NCBI GenBank assembly: GCA_035259345.1
Contig: DATFWK010000101.1
Location: 1 to 6,741 of the forward strand
Reading direction: 5' to 3'
DNA length: 6,741 nt
Source: DATFWK01 sp035259345
Lineage (GTDB): Bacteria; Actinomycetota; Thermoleophilia; Miltoncostaeales; Miltoncostaeaceae
This document shows, piece after piece, positions 1-5,756 of this stretch. Numbering within the stretch: position 1 is the stretch's first letter; each line of letters begins with the position of its first letter. The notes under the pieces are model-generated. The model was not told the DNA's origin and did no database searches. It saw only the letters and a list, made by a program, of their open reading frames with translations. The translations under genes were made by a program, and so were the position numbers.

Positions 1-725
1 GCCGCGTGGTCAAGGGCGTCAACTTCGTCGGGCTGCGCGACGCCGGCGACCCGGTGGAGCTCGCGGCCCGCTACGACCGGGAGGGGGCCGACGAGCTCGT
101 CTTCCTCGACATCACCGCCAGCCACGAGGGGCGCGGCACGATCGTCGAGCTCGCCGAGCGCACTGCCGAGCAGGTCTTCATCCCGTTCACGATCGGCGGC
201 GGCCTGCGCAGCGAGGAGGACATCCGCGCCGTGCTCGCGGCCGGAGCCGACAAGGTCTCGGTCAACTCCGCCGCGGTGCGGGACCCCGCGCTGATCGAGC
301 GCGCGGCAGGGCGCTTCGGCTCCCAGTGCATCGTGGTCGCGATCGACGCGAAGCGCCGGGAGGGGGAGGACGGCTGGGAGGTGTTCCTGAACGGGGGGCG
401 GCTGCCGACCGGGCGCGAGGCCGTGGCGTGGGCGTGCGAGGCGGCCGAGCGCGGGGCCGGGGAGCTCCTGGTGACGAGCATGGACCGCGACGGGACCAAG
501 GACGGCTTCGACTGCGATCTCCTGGCCGCGATCTCGGACGCCGCGCCTGTGCCACTCATCGCCTCGGGCGGGGCCGGCCGGCTCGAGCACTTCGCCGAGG
601 CCGTGCTGCGCGGCCGGGCGGACGCGGTGCTGGCGGCCTCCGTCTTCCACGACGGCGTCTACTCCGTCGCGGAGGTCAAGGAGGCGATGGCCGCCGCAGG
701 CGTCGCCGTCCGCCCCACGTCCTGA
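1..725 (+). CDS. hisF: Imidazole glycerol phosphate synthase, cyclase subunit HisF (5' end outside window)
   Basis: HisF is the (beta/alpha)8-barrel cyclase that takes ammonia from the HisH glutaminase and converts PRFAR to imidazole glycerol phosphate and AICAR in histidine synthesis. The first complete codon is at position 3, and the reading RVVKGVNF matches the usual text just after the CLDV motif. The gene therefore begins upstream: about 15 residues, including the first catalytic Asp (Asp11 in Thermotoga numbering), are missing from view. The GTG at position 6 is an internal Val, not the start. Visible motifs in order are FLDITAS, IPFTIGGGLRS, ADKVSVNSAAV, VVAIDAKR with the second catalytic Asp (Asp130 equivalent, codon 345-347), TSMDRDGTKDGFD, PLIASGGAG and the phosphate-binding DAVLAASVFH. 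The gene ends with TGA at 723-725. No hisI follows it, although hisI is a common neighbour of hisF. The call is secure. Confidence 0.97.
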   Translation, partial: RVVKGVNFVGLRDAGDPVELAARYDREGADELVFLDITASHEGRGTIVELAERTAEQVFIPFTIGGGLRSEEDIRAVLAAGADKVSVNSAAVRDPALIERAAGRFGSQCIVVAIDAKRREGEDGWEVFLNGGRLPTGREAVAWACEAAERGAGELLVTSMDRDGTKDGFDCDLLAAISDAAPVPLIASGGAGRLEHFAEAVLRGRADAVLAASVFHDGVYSVAEVKEAMAAAGVAVRPTS

Positions 726-768
726 GGCGAGGCGGCCGGCCTCCGGCGAGGCGTATATCGTCACCGCC
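726..768 (+). repeat. Direct repeat flanking a palindrome in the hisF-ridA spacer
   Basis: The 9-mer GGCGAGGCG occurs at 726-734 and again at 745-753. Between the copies lies the palindrome GGCCGGCC (734-741). The same stretch can also fold as a 5-bp stem, GAGGC (729-733) with GCCTC (739-743). No T-run follows, so it is at best a weak terminator for hisF. The repeats abut the candidate -10 element of ridA, so an operator is possible, but in DNA this GC-rich short repeats can arise by chance. Confidence 0.4.
756..761 (+). promoter_or_regulatory. Candidate -10 element for a leaderless ridA transcript
   Basis: TATCGT fits the actinobacterial -10 pattern TANNNT and lies in the only A/T-rich spot of the hisF-ridA spacer (GTATATCGT). 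A start site seven or eight bases downstream would fall at or next to the A of the ridA ATG (769). No purine-rich ribosome-binding site lies at a useful distance before that ATG; the nearest candidate, GGCGAG, is 18 bases away. Leaderless transcripts are common in actinobacteria. There is no recognisable TTGACN -35 element at the expected position, so this remains inference. Confidence 0.4.
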
Positions 769-1167
769 ATGCGCGTCGTCCGCACGGACCGCGCGCCCGC
801 GCCGTTGGCGGGCGCCCCGTACAGCCAGGCGATCGCCGCCGTGCCCGGCGAGATCGTCTGGGTCTCGGGCCAGGTGGCGATCGACCCGGAGTCCGGGAAG
901 CTGATCGACGACGGCGTGCGCGGTCAGACCGCGCTGGCCCTGCGCAATGTCGCCGCGATCCTGGAGGCGGCCGGCTCCGCGCTCGACCAGGTGGTGAAGA
1001 CGACGGTCTTCATGGCCGACCTCGCGGACTTCGGGGCGATGAACGAGGTCTACGCGGAGATCTTCGCCGGCCACGCCCCGGCGCGGGCGACGTTCCAGGT
1101 CGCCGCCCTGCCCGCGGGCGCGCTCGTCGAGATCGAGGCCGTCGCGGTGATCCCCGCCGAGGGGTGA
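769..1167 (+). CDS. ridA: RidA family enamine/imine deaminase
   Basis: RidA proteins (YjgF/YER057c/UK114 family) are small cytosolic trimers that hydrolyse reactive 2-aminoacrylate and related enamines/imines released by PLP enzymes, so protecting those enzymes from damage. The product is 132 residues, the normal family length. It shows the APYSQA segment with Tyr18, VSGQVAIDPESG, and the C-terminal block HAPARATFQVAALP then EIEAVAV. Arg106 and Glu121 align with Arg105 and Glu120 of the E. coli enzyme, the carboxylate-binding and catalytic residues. Archetypal RidA activity is therefore plausible, though Rid subfamilies differ in substrate. The ATG at 769 is the only start that preserves the N-terminal strand; it lacks a Shine-Dalgarno sequence, and a possible leaderless promoter precedes it. 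It lies 43 bp after hisF and ends 10 bp from the convergent unknown gene. Confidence 0.95.
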   Translation: MRVVRTDRAPAPLAGAPYSQAIAAVPGEIVWVSGQVAIDPESGKLIDDGVRGQTALALRNVAAILEAAGSALDQVVKTTVFMADLADFGAMNEVYAEIFAGHAPARATFQVAALPAGALVEIEAVAVIPAEG

Positions 1168-1177
1168 CGCCCGCGCG

Positions 1178-1474
1178 CTACTCCCACCACATGCGCCGCT
1201 CGATCAGGCTGTCGAGCGCGATCCGCTCGACGTAGTCCGGGGCCTCCTGGATGGGCCGCCCCCGGTTCGCGGGATCCTCGACCCAGGCGCGGAAGCGCGC
1301 CTCGCAGGCGGCGAAGGCCTCCTGCAGCTCGGCGAGGGTCAGCCCCTCGAAGCGCCCGAACGCCTCGACGAAGCGCTCGTCCGCGACCGGCGCGGCCGCC
1401 GGGAGCTTGCGGGAGACCGGGTCATAGGCCACGACGGCGATTCTCGACGCCTCGCCGAGGCGGTTCAAGGACAT
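1178..1474 (-). CDS. Hypothetical protein, 98 aa, convergent to ridA
   Basis: I do not recognise this protein. The case that it is real rests on three things. Its codons end almost always in G or C. It has an ATG (1474-1472) preceded by GAGG with a 5-base spacer. It fills a stretch that carries no plus-strand gene. The product is soluble-looking, with no signal peptide or membrane segment. A short strand-like start (RIAVVAYDPV, residues 11-20) is followed by a probable amphipathic helical region at about 32-66 (DERFVEAFGRFEGL onward). The tail is rich in Pro and Arg and ends RRMWWE. There is one cysteine and no obvious catalytic motif. The same frame stays open upstream as far as 2401, but that part lies opposite the nucleotidyltransferase gene and is rejected. 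The gene ends 10 bp from the ridA stop and begins almost on top of the next gene's initiation region. Confidence 0.72.
   Translation of the reverse strand: MSLNRLGEASRIAVVAYDPVSRKLPAAAPVADERFVEAFGRFEGLTLAELQEAFAACEARFRAWVEDPANRGRPIQEAPDYVERIALDSLIERRMWWE
1467..1471 (+). promoter_or_regulatory. Possible Shine-Dalgarno for an AUC start of the nucleotidyltransferase
   Basis: AAGGA, a good match to the anti-Shine-Dalgarno complement, lies 6 bases before an in-frame ATC at 1478-1480. That frame runs without a stop into the nucleotidyltransferase and would add residues ILGRALRLCADAP before VSLVGGAVRD. The conventional GTG at 1517 has no purine-rich site before it. The proposal depends on a rare start codon and is unproven. 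Confidence 0.35.
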
Positions 1475-1479
1475 CCGAT

Positions 1480-1483
1480 CCTC
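1480..1483 (-). promoter_or_regulatory. Ribosome binding site of the 98-aa hypothetical gene
   Basis: Read on the minus strand, GAGG lies 5 bases before the ATG at 1474-1472. It decides the start of the small gene within a longer open frame. The same bases fall inside the possible N-terminal codons of the divergent nucleotidyltransferase gene. Confidence 0.5.
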
Positions 1484-1516
1484 GGGCGGGCGCTCCGCCT
1501 CTGCGCTGACGCTCCC

Positions 1517-2641
1517 GTGAGCCTGGTCGGCGGCGCCGTCCGCGACGCGCTGCTCGGCGTCGCCGGCAGCGACGGGGACCTCGACCTGGTGGTGGAGGGC
1601 GACGCGCCGGCGCTCGCCGAGCGCCTCGGCCACGCGCTCTCGGCGCGGGTGCAGACCCATGGGCGCTTCGGCACGGCGGTGCTGGAGCTGCCCCACGACC
1701 GGTGGCTCGACCTGGTGACCGCGCGGCGCGAGCGCTACCCGGAGCCCGGCGCGCTGCCGGTGGTCGAGCCCGGCTCCCTGGTCGACGACCTGGCCCGGCG
1801 CGATTTCACGGTCAACGCGATGGCCTACCGGCTGACGGGCCCGGCCGCCGGGGCGCTGGTGGACCCGCACCGGGGGCGGGAGGACCTCGAGGCCGGCATC
1901 ATCCGGGCGCTCCGGCCGGGGAGCTTCGCGGAGGATCCGAGCCGCCTGCTGCGCGCGGCGCGGTACGCGGCCCGCCTCGACTTCGTGCTGGCGCCGGACA
2001 CGGCCGCCGACGCCCGCGACGCCGCCGGCTCCGTGGACATCGCCTCCGCGCGGGTGGGGGAGGAGCTGCGCCGCCTGCTGGCGGAACGGACGGCGCCCCG
2101 GGCGATCGCGCTGGCGCAGGCGCTCGGCGTGCCCTGGCTCGCGCTCGCCCCGCCGCCCGGCGAGCTGGCCGAGCGCTTCGCGGCGATCGATGCGGCGCTC
2201 GCCCACCCGCTCGCCCCGCCGATCCCGGCGTGGGCGATGCGCCTCGGGCTCGTCGCGCGGGCCGAGGACGTCGAGCGCGCCGCGATCGACGGCTGGGCGC
2301 GCGGGGTCGCCATCGAGGCCCAGGAGGGACCGGCGCTGGCCGCTCGCCTGGCCGAGCGCGAGCTGCGCCCGTCGGAGATCGACCGCATCCTCGGCCGCCA
2401 CCGGCGCGCGACCTGCGTGAGCGCCCTGGCCGCCGGGGCGGCGCCGGTCGCCCGCTGGTGGGAGGCCACGGCCGCGCTCGCGCCGCGGGTCTCCGGCGCC
2501 GACCTCGTTGCCGCCGGCGTCCGGCCGGGCCCGGTGATCGGCCGCGCGCTCGCCGCGGTCCGCGCGGCCGTCCTCGACGGCGAGGCTCCGACGCGCGAGG
2601 AGCAGCTCGCGATCGCCCTGGGGGCCGTGGAAAGCCGGTGA
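1517..2641 (+). CDS. cca: Class II CCA-adding/poly(A) polymerase family tRNA nucleotidyltransferase
   Basis: Enzymes of this family add or repair the 3' CCA of tRNA without a nucleic-acid template; close relatives add poly(A) or only part of CCA. From the GTG at 1517 the product is 374 residues. It shows LVGGAVRD (3-10), the metal-binding DLD pair (Asp21, Asp23), GRFGTAVL (49-56), the ribose-selecting RRDFTVNAMA (94-103), the base-selecting EDPSR (139-143), an RVGEELRRLL helix (179-188), and a C-terminal GADLVAAGVRPGP segment (327-339) typical of the tRNA-binding end. No HD domain is present. CCA-adding is likeliest, but CC- or A-adding only, or poly(A) synthesis, cannot be excluded. This start leaves almost no residues before the first strand and lacks a Shine-Dalgarno; an AUC at 1478 is discussed separately. 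The stop overlaps the pgeF start (GTGA). Confidence 0.9.
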   Translation: MSLVGGAVRDALLGVAGSDGDLDLVVEGDAPALAERLGHALSARVQTHGRFGTAVLELPHDRWLDLVTARRERYPEPGALPVVEPGSLVDDLARRDFTVNAMAYRLTGPAAGALVDPHRGREDLEAGIIRALRPGSFAEDPSRLLRAARYAARLDFVLAPDTAADARDAAGSVDIASARVGEELRRLLAERTAPRAIALAQALGVPWLALAPPPGELAERFAAIDAALAHPLAPPIPAWAMRLGLVARAEDVERAAIDGWARGVAIEAQEGPALAARLAERELRPSEIDRILGRHRRATCVSALAAGAAPVARWWEATAALAPRVSGADLVAAGVRPGPVIGRALAAVRAAVLDGEAPTREEQLAIALGAVESR

Positions 2642-3387
2642 GCGGCCTCGCGCTGATCGACGCGGGCGCCGGGCCGGGCGTGCGCGGCGTCTTCACGACC
2701 CGGGCCGGCGGGGCCAGCGAGGGCCCCTTCGCGGGCCTCAACCTGGGCGGGAAGACCGCCGACCTCCCCGAGCGCGTGCGCGCGAACCGCAGGGTGGTCT
2801 GCGAGGCGCTCGGGCTCGAGGCGGACCGGGTCACGATGGGCCACCAGGTCCACGGCGCCGAGGTCCGCGCGGTCGCCGCGCCGACCCGGCCCGGGCGCTT
2901 CACCGGCGGCCTGCGCGGCTGGCCGGAGGGGGACGGGCTGGTGACCGAGGCGCCCGGCCTCGCCCTCGTCGTGCTCGGCGCCGACTGCCTGCCGGTGCTC
3001 CTGTGGCGCGTCGACCGCCCGGCCGTGGCCGCCGTCCACGCCGGCTGGCGGGGCCTGGTCGGCGGGGTGCTCGAGGCCGCCGTTGCGCGCCTCGGCGATC
3101 CGGCGCGCACCGCGGCCGCGATCGGCCCGGGCGTCGGGCCGTGCTGCTACCCGGTCGACGCGGCGCTGCGGCGGCGCTTCGCGGCCGCGTTCGGCGACGA
3201 GACCGTGCGGCCGCCGGCGGTCGACCTGTCCCGCGCGGCCCGCGCGGCGCTCCTGGGGTCCGGCCTGCGGGACGGCGCGGTCTCCGCGGTGGACGCCTGC
3301 ACCTCCTGCGAGCCGGAGCGGTTCTTCTCCTACCGCCGCGACGGCGCCGTGACGGGCCGCCACGGGGGCATCATCTGGATCGGATGA
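2638..3387 (+). CDS. pgeF: PgeF/YfiH/LACC1 family peptidoglycan editing factor (YlmD)
   Basis: Members of this family are metal-dependent laccase-domain proteins. E. coli YfiH (PgeF) prevents misincorporation of L-Ser for L-Ala in the peptidoglycan stem, and relatives act on purine nucleosides. The product is 249 residues, normal length. It has GVFTTRAGGASEGPF then LNLG near the N-terminus, and the three metal ligands expected for the family: His72 in QVHG, Cys117 in GADCLPVLL and His134 in VHAGWRG. IGPGVGPCCYPV (162-173), the DACTSCEPERFFSYRRDG segment and the closing GRHGGIIWI also fit. The start is the GTG at 2638, which overlaps the preceding stop as GTGA; the frame is open far upstream, but that part lies over the nucleotidyltransferase. 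It precedes yggS and sepF, as ylmD precedes ylmE-ylmF in Gram-positive division clusters. Confidence 0.93.
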   Translation: MSGLALIDAGAGPGVRGVFTTRAGGASEGPFAGLNLGGKTADLPERVRANRRVVCEALGLEADRVTMGHQVHGAEVRAVAAPTRPGRFTGGLRGWPEGDGLVTEAPGLALVVLGADCLPVLLWRVDRPAVAAVHAGWRGLVGGVLEAAVARLGDPARTAAAIGPGVGPCCYPVDAALRRRFAAAFGDETVRPPAVDLSRAARAALLGSGLRDGAVSAVDACTSCEPERFFSYRRDGAVTGRHGGIIWIG

Positions 3388-4079
3388 TCGACCCCGACCG
3401 CCTGCGGGCCGCGCTCGAGGAGGAGCGCGAGCGCCTCGACGCGGCCGCCGAGCGCGGCGGCAGACCGGCCGGCTCGGTCGAGATCGTGCTTGCCGCCAAG
3501 TACGTTCCGCCGTCGGACGCGGGCGCCCTGGTGGCGGCCGGCGTGCGGGTGGTGGGCGAGAACCGCCTGCAGGACCTCGAGGCCCGGCGGGCGGTGGTCG
3601 GAGACGACCTCACGTACGACTTCATCGGCCACCTCCAGCGGCGCAAGGTGCGCTCCGTGCTGCCCCTCGTGCGGCTCGTCCACACCCTCGACAGCGCGCG
3701 CCTGGCCGAGGAGATCCAGGCCCGCGCGAGCGGTCCGACCCGGCTCCTGATCGAGGTCAACGTCGCGGGGGAGGAGACCAAGTGTGGTATCGTGCCGCGC
3801 TCATTGGAGGCCTTTATCGACGGGGTTTCGCACCTTGACCGGGTCGTCGTTGGAGGCCTGATGGCGTTGCCACCGGCGGTCACCGATCCAGAGCACAGCC
3901 GACCACACTTCGCGGCCGTCCGCGAGCTCGCGGAGCGCCTTCGTCCCCGGTGGGCCGGGCGCCACGACCTCCGCGACCTCTCGATGGGCACGAGCCAGGA
4001 CGCCGTCATTGCAGCCGAGGAAGGGGCTACCCTCGTGCGCATCGGACGCTCGTTGGTCGATCGGGGCCGGGTGAGCTGA
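3384..4079 (+). CDS. yggS: YggS/PLPBP family PLP homeostasis protein (YlmE)
   Basis: This single-domain alanine-racemase-fold protein binds pyridoxal phosphate and buffers the cell's PLP pool and amino/keto acid balance; it is not known to catalyse a reaction. The product is 231 residues. The PLP lysine is Lys39 in VLAAKYVP. Other family motifs are GENRLQDLEAR, FIGHLQRRKVR, VHTLDSARLAEEI, IEVNVAGEETKCGI, GLMALPP, LSMGTSQD and the phosphate-binding VRIGRSLV. The ATG overlaps the pgeF stop (ATGA), and the stop overlaps the sepF ATG (TGATG), so it is probably translationally coupled on both sides. Codon usage changes abruptly within the gene: A or T ends about 5 of the first 133 codons but 21 of the last 98 (from 3783 on). 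The reading frame and motifs are intact across that boundary. Confidence 0.95.
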   Translation: MIDPDRLRAALEEERERLDAAAERGGRPAGSVEIVLAAKYVPPSDAGALVAAGVRVVGENRLQDLEARRAVVGDDLTYDFIGHLQRRKVRSVLPLVRLVHTLDSARLAEEIQARASGPTRLLIEVNVAGEETKCGIVPRSLEAFIDGVSHLDRVVVGGLMALPPAVTDPEHSRPHFAAVRELAERLRPRWAGRHDLRDLSMGTSQDAVIAAEEGATLVRIGRSLVDRGRVS

Positions 4080-4642
4080 TGGCGCTGTCTGATCTGTGGC
4101 ACAAGACCCTCGCGTACTTCGGCATGACCGATGACGACGAGGACGACTACGTCGACGAGCCGGTCGCCGCGGCGCCCAGGCAGGGCTCCTCCGCCCGGCC
4201 GCAGGACGAGCTGGAGCAGAGCTACCGGGAGCGGCCCAACGTGCGCCGCCTCGGCCCCCGGCGGCGTGACGACTTCGACGACATCTTCGCCGACGACCAG
4301 GCCGTCGGGTCGGGCGCCCGCTCCACGCAGCTGCGCGCCGTCGAGCCGGTGCGCCAGGCGCCGGCGATGGAGGTCCATCTCGTCGTGCCGAAGAGCTTCA
4401 ACGACGCCCAGCAGATCGCGGACAAGTTCAAGGCTGCCATCCCGGTGATCCTGAACCTGCAGAGCGCCGAGACGGACCTGGCCAAGCGGCTCATCGACTT
4501 CGCCAGCGGGCTCACGTACGCGCTCGACGGGGGCATGCAGCGGGTCGCCGACAAGGTGTTCCTGCTCACGCCGCGCAACGTCGAGGTGTCCGCCGAGGAG
4601 CGGGCCCGCCTGCTGGAGAAGGGCTTCTACAACCAGTACTGA
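4079..4642 (+). CDS. sepF: Cell division protein SepF
   Basis: SepF polymerises into rings, anchors FtsZ filaments to the membrane and is needed for normal septum formation in actinobacteria and Firmicutes. The product is 187 residues. An amphipathic membrane-targeting helix opens it (MALSDLWHKTLAYFGM, 1-16). A charged, acidic and probably disordered linker follows (about 17-95, with TDDDEDDY and DDFDDIFADD). The conserved core spans about 97-175, including PKSFNDAQQIADKFK, PVILNLQS, LAKRLIDFASGLTYALDG and the KVFLLTPRNVEVS strand. The C-terminus GFYNQY is the type common in actinobacterial SepF. The ATG at 4079 keeps the membrane helix; it overlaps the yggS stop by one base, and only a weak GGTGAG lies upstream, so initiation probably relies on coupling. 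ftsZ itself is not in this window. Confidence 0.97.
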   Translation: MALSDLWHKTLAYFGMTDDDEDDYVDEPVAAAPRQGSSARPQDELEQSYRERPNVRRLGPRRRDDFDDIFADDQAVGSGARSTQLRAVEPVRQAPAMEVHLVVPKSFNDAQQIADKFKAAIPVILNLQSAETDLAKRLIDFASGLTYALDGGMQRVADKVFLLTPRNVEVSAEERARLLEKGFYNQY

Positions 4643-4674
4643 GCCGTGGCGCGCCGGTCGGCGGGGCCGCCTGC

Positions 4675-4679
4675 GAGGA
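4675..4679 (+). promoter_or_regulatory. Ribosome binding site of proC
   Basis: GAGGA lies 7 bases before the ATG at 4687, a well-placed Shine-Dalgarno. The first ATG after it (4679) opens a frame that stops after three codons, so the start of proC is 4687. The 44-bp sepF-proC spacer is the only sizeable gap in the downstream gene string. I see neither a convincing promoter nor a terminator in it. Confidence 0.7.
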
Positions 4680-4686
4680 TGTCTGC

Positions 4687-5484
4687 ATGAGCGACTGGCC
4701 GGCGAGCGTTGGGTTGGTCGGGTGCGGCGCGATGGGCCGCGCCTTCGCCGTGGGGCTCGCTCGCGGCCGGCCGGATCTCGCCGGGCGGCTCGTATTCGCG
4801 GACGCCCTTCCGCTGAGCGCGGCGGGCGCGCGCCAAGAGGTCGGCGGCGGCTTGGTCGTCCCGGTCGCCGAGGCCGGGGCGGCAGATCTCGTCGTCGTGG
4901 CGGTGAAGCCCAAGGACGCCGAGGCCGCCCTCGCCGAGCTCGCGCCGTCGCTGCGCGAGGACGCGCTCCTCCTGTCGCTGATGGCCGGGGTGACGATCGA
5001 GCGCATCCGGGCCGCGGCCGGCTCGCCGGGCGTGGTGCGCGCCATGCCGAACCTCGCGGTGCGCCACGGCGCCGGCATCGTCGCGCTCGCGGGCGACGGC
5101 GTGCCGGGCGAGCGGCTCACCGCGCTCTGCGAGCTGCTCGACCCGCTCGGGACCGTCGTCCCCCTCCCGGAGGCGCTCATCGGGCCCGCCACGGCCCTCG
5201 TCGGCAGCGGGCCGGGCTTCCTCGCGGTGGTCGCCGAGGGGCTCGAGGACGGCGCGGTCGCCGTCGGCTTCACGCGCGAGCAGGCGCGTGAGCTGGTGCG
5301 GGGCGTGATCGCCGGGACCGGCGCCCTCCTGGCCGACGGAACGGACCCGGCCGAGCTGCGCCAGCGGGTGAGCTCGCCGGCGGGCACGACCGTCGAGGGC
5401 ATCGCGGCACTGGAGCGGGGCGCCGTGCGGGCGCACGTGGCCGATGCCGTCCGCGCCGCGGCCCGCAGGGCTTCCGAGCTCTAG
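4687..5484 (+). CDS. proC: Pyrroline-5-carboxylate reductase
   Basis: ProC reduces delta-1-pyrroline-5-carboxylate to L-proline with NAD(P)H, the last step of proline synthesis. The product is 265 residues, typical length. The N-terminal Rossmann fold has GLVGCGAMG (9-17), VVAVKPKD and LSLMAGVT. The C-terminal dimer/active-site domain has RAMPNLAVRHGAG, TALVGSGPGF (169-178), AEGLEDGAVAVG and SSPAGTTVEGI (229-239, including Thr234/Thr235), and ends RRASEL. GSGPGF and SPAGTT differ slightly from the commoner GSGPAY and SPGGTT. Asp39 ends the second beta strand (LVFAD), a position where an acidic residue often favours NADH over NADPH. proC is a classic neighbour of yggS, whose human homologue was once called PROSC for this reason. 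The TAG stop shares one base with the yggT GTG. Confidence 0.95.
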   Translation: MSDWPASVGLVGCGAMGRAFAVGLARGRPDLAGRLVFADALPLSAAGARQEVGGGLVVPVAEAGAADLVVVAVKPKDAEAALAELAPSLREDALLLSLMAGVTIERIRAAAGSPGVVRAMPNLAVRHGAGIVALAGDGVPGERLTALCELLDPLGTVVPLPEALIGPATALVGSGPGFLAVVAEGLEDGAVAVGFTREQARELVRGVIAGTGALLADGTDPAELRQRVSSPAGTTVEGIAALERGAVRAHVADAVRAAARRASEL

Positions 5485-5756
5485 TGGACACGCTCATCAC
5501 CTATGTCAATTCGCTCTTCCTCGTCTACACCATCATCATCTTCATCCGGATCGGCCTGTCGTTCGTCCAGGTCGCGCCCGTCCGCCCGTTCTGGAGGAGC
5601 ATCGTGCAGTTCGTCTACGACACGACGGACTGGTATCTCGGGATCTTCCGCAGGGTCATCCCGCCGCTCGGCCCGATCGACTTCTCGCCGATCGTGGCCC
5701 TTCTCGTCCTCACGATCCTGAACCGGCTCGTGGTCGGGCTGATCGGAAGCTTTTGA
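5484..5756 (+). CDS. yggT: YggT/YlmG family integral membrane protein
   Basis: The product is 90 residues with two membrane segments: about 5-28 (ITYVNSLFLVYTIIIFI onward) and about 67-88 (SPIVALLVLTILNRLVV). Between them is the family's amphipathic middle with FVYDTTDWYLGIFRRVIPPLGPIDFSP, written here in two halves: FVYDTTDWYLGIF, then RRVIPPLGPIDFSP. The RRxxPPxGxxDxSP pattern is diagnostic of YggT/YlmG. The biochemical role is not settled. In Gram-positives the gene lies in the division cluster after sepF, and plastid relatives affect nucleoid distribution. The start is GTG at 5484, sharing one base with the proC stop (TAGTG). Only a weak purine tract precedes it, which suggests translational coupling. 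Isoleucine- and phenylalanine-rich membrane codons lower the local G+C slightly. Confidence 0.93.
   Translation: MDTLITYVNSLFLVYTIIIFIRIGLSFVQVAPVRPFWRSIVQFVYDTTDWYLGIFRRVIPPLGPIDFSPIVALLVLTILNRLVVGLIGSF

Noticed and set aside
1475..2401. Upstream extension of the minus-strand frame that ends at 1178, giving a 407-residue protein.
   Set aside because: Beyond position 1474 it lies opposite the well-supported nucleotidyltransferase gene and reads as Arg/Gly/Ala-rich sequence of the kind produced by the antisense of high-GC genes. The ATG at 1474 with GAGG is a better start.
1702..2637. Plus-strand frame continuous with pgeF from 1702, which would make a 561-residue fusion.
   Set aside because: The part before GTG 2638 overlaps the nucleotidyltransferase in another frame and is Arg/Gly/Pro-rich noise. 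PgeF similarity begins at the GTG, and 249 residues is the normal length.
1825..3363. Minus-strand open frame of 512 residues.
   Set aside because: It is antisense to the nucleotidyltransferase and pgeF, both of which have full motif sets. Its translation is low-complexity Ala/Arg/Ser sequence without family motifs; long antisense frames are expected at this G+C.
3835..4081. Possible internal promoter for sepF inside yggS (TTGACC at 3835-3840, TACCCT at 4028-4033).
   Set aside because: No acceptable -10 element lies 16-18 bp after TTGACC, and no -35 lies at the right distance before TACCCT. The hexamers alone are too weak to call.
3371..4378. Minus-strand open frame of 335 residues across yggS and sepF.
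   Set aside because: It is an antisense shadow of two genes with intact motifs, with no recognisable domain and no ribosome site.
4659..4673. Inverted repeat GGCGG/CCGCC in the sepF-proC spacer, considered as a terminator.
   Set aside because: The stem is 5 bp with a 2-base loop, too tight to fold well, and no T-run follows. The repeat is expected by chance in such GC-rich DNA.
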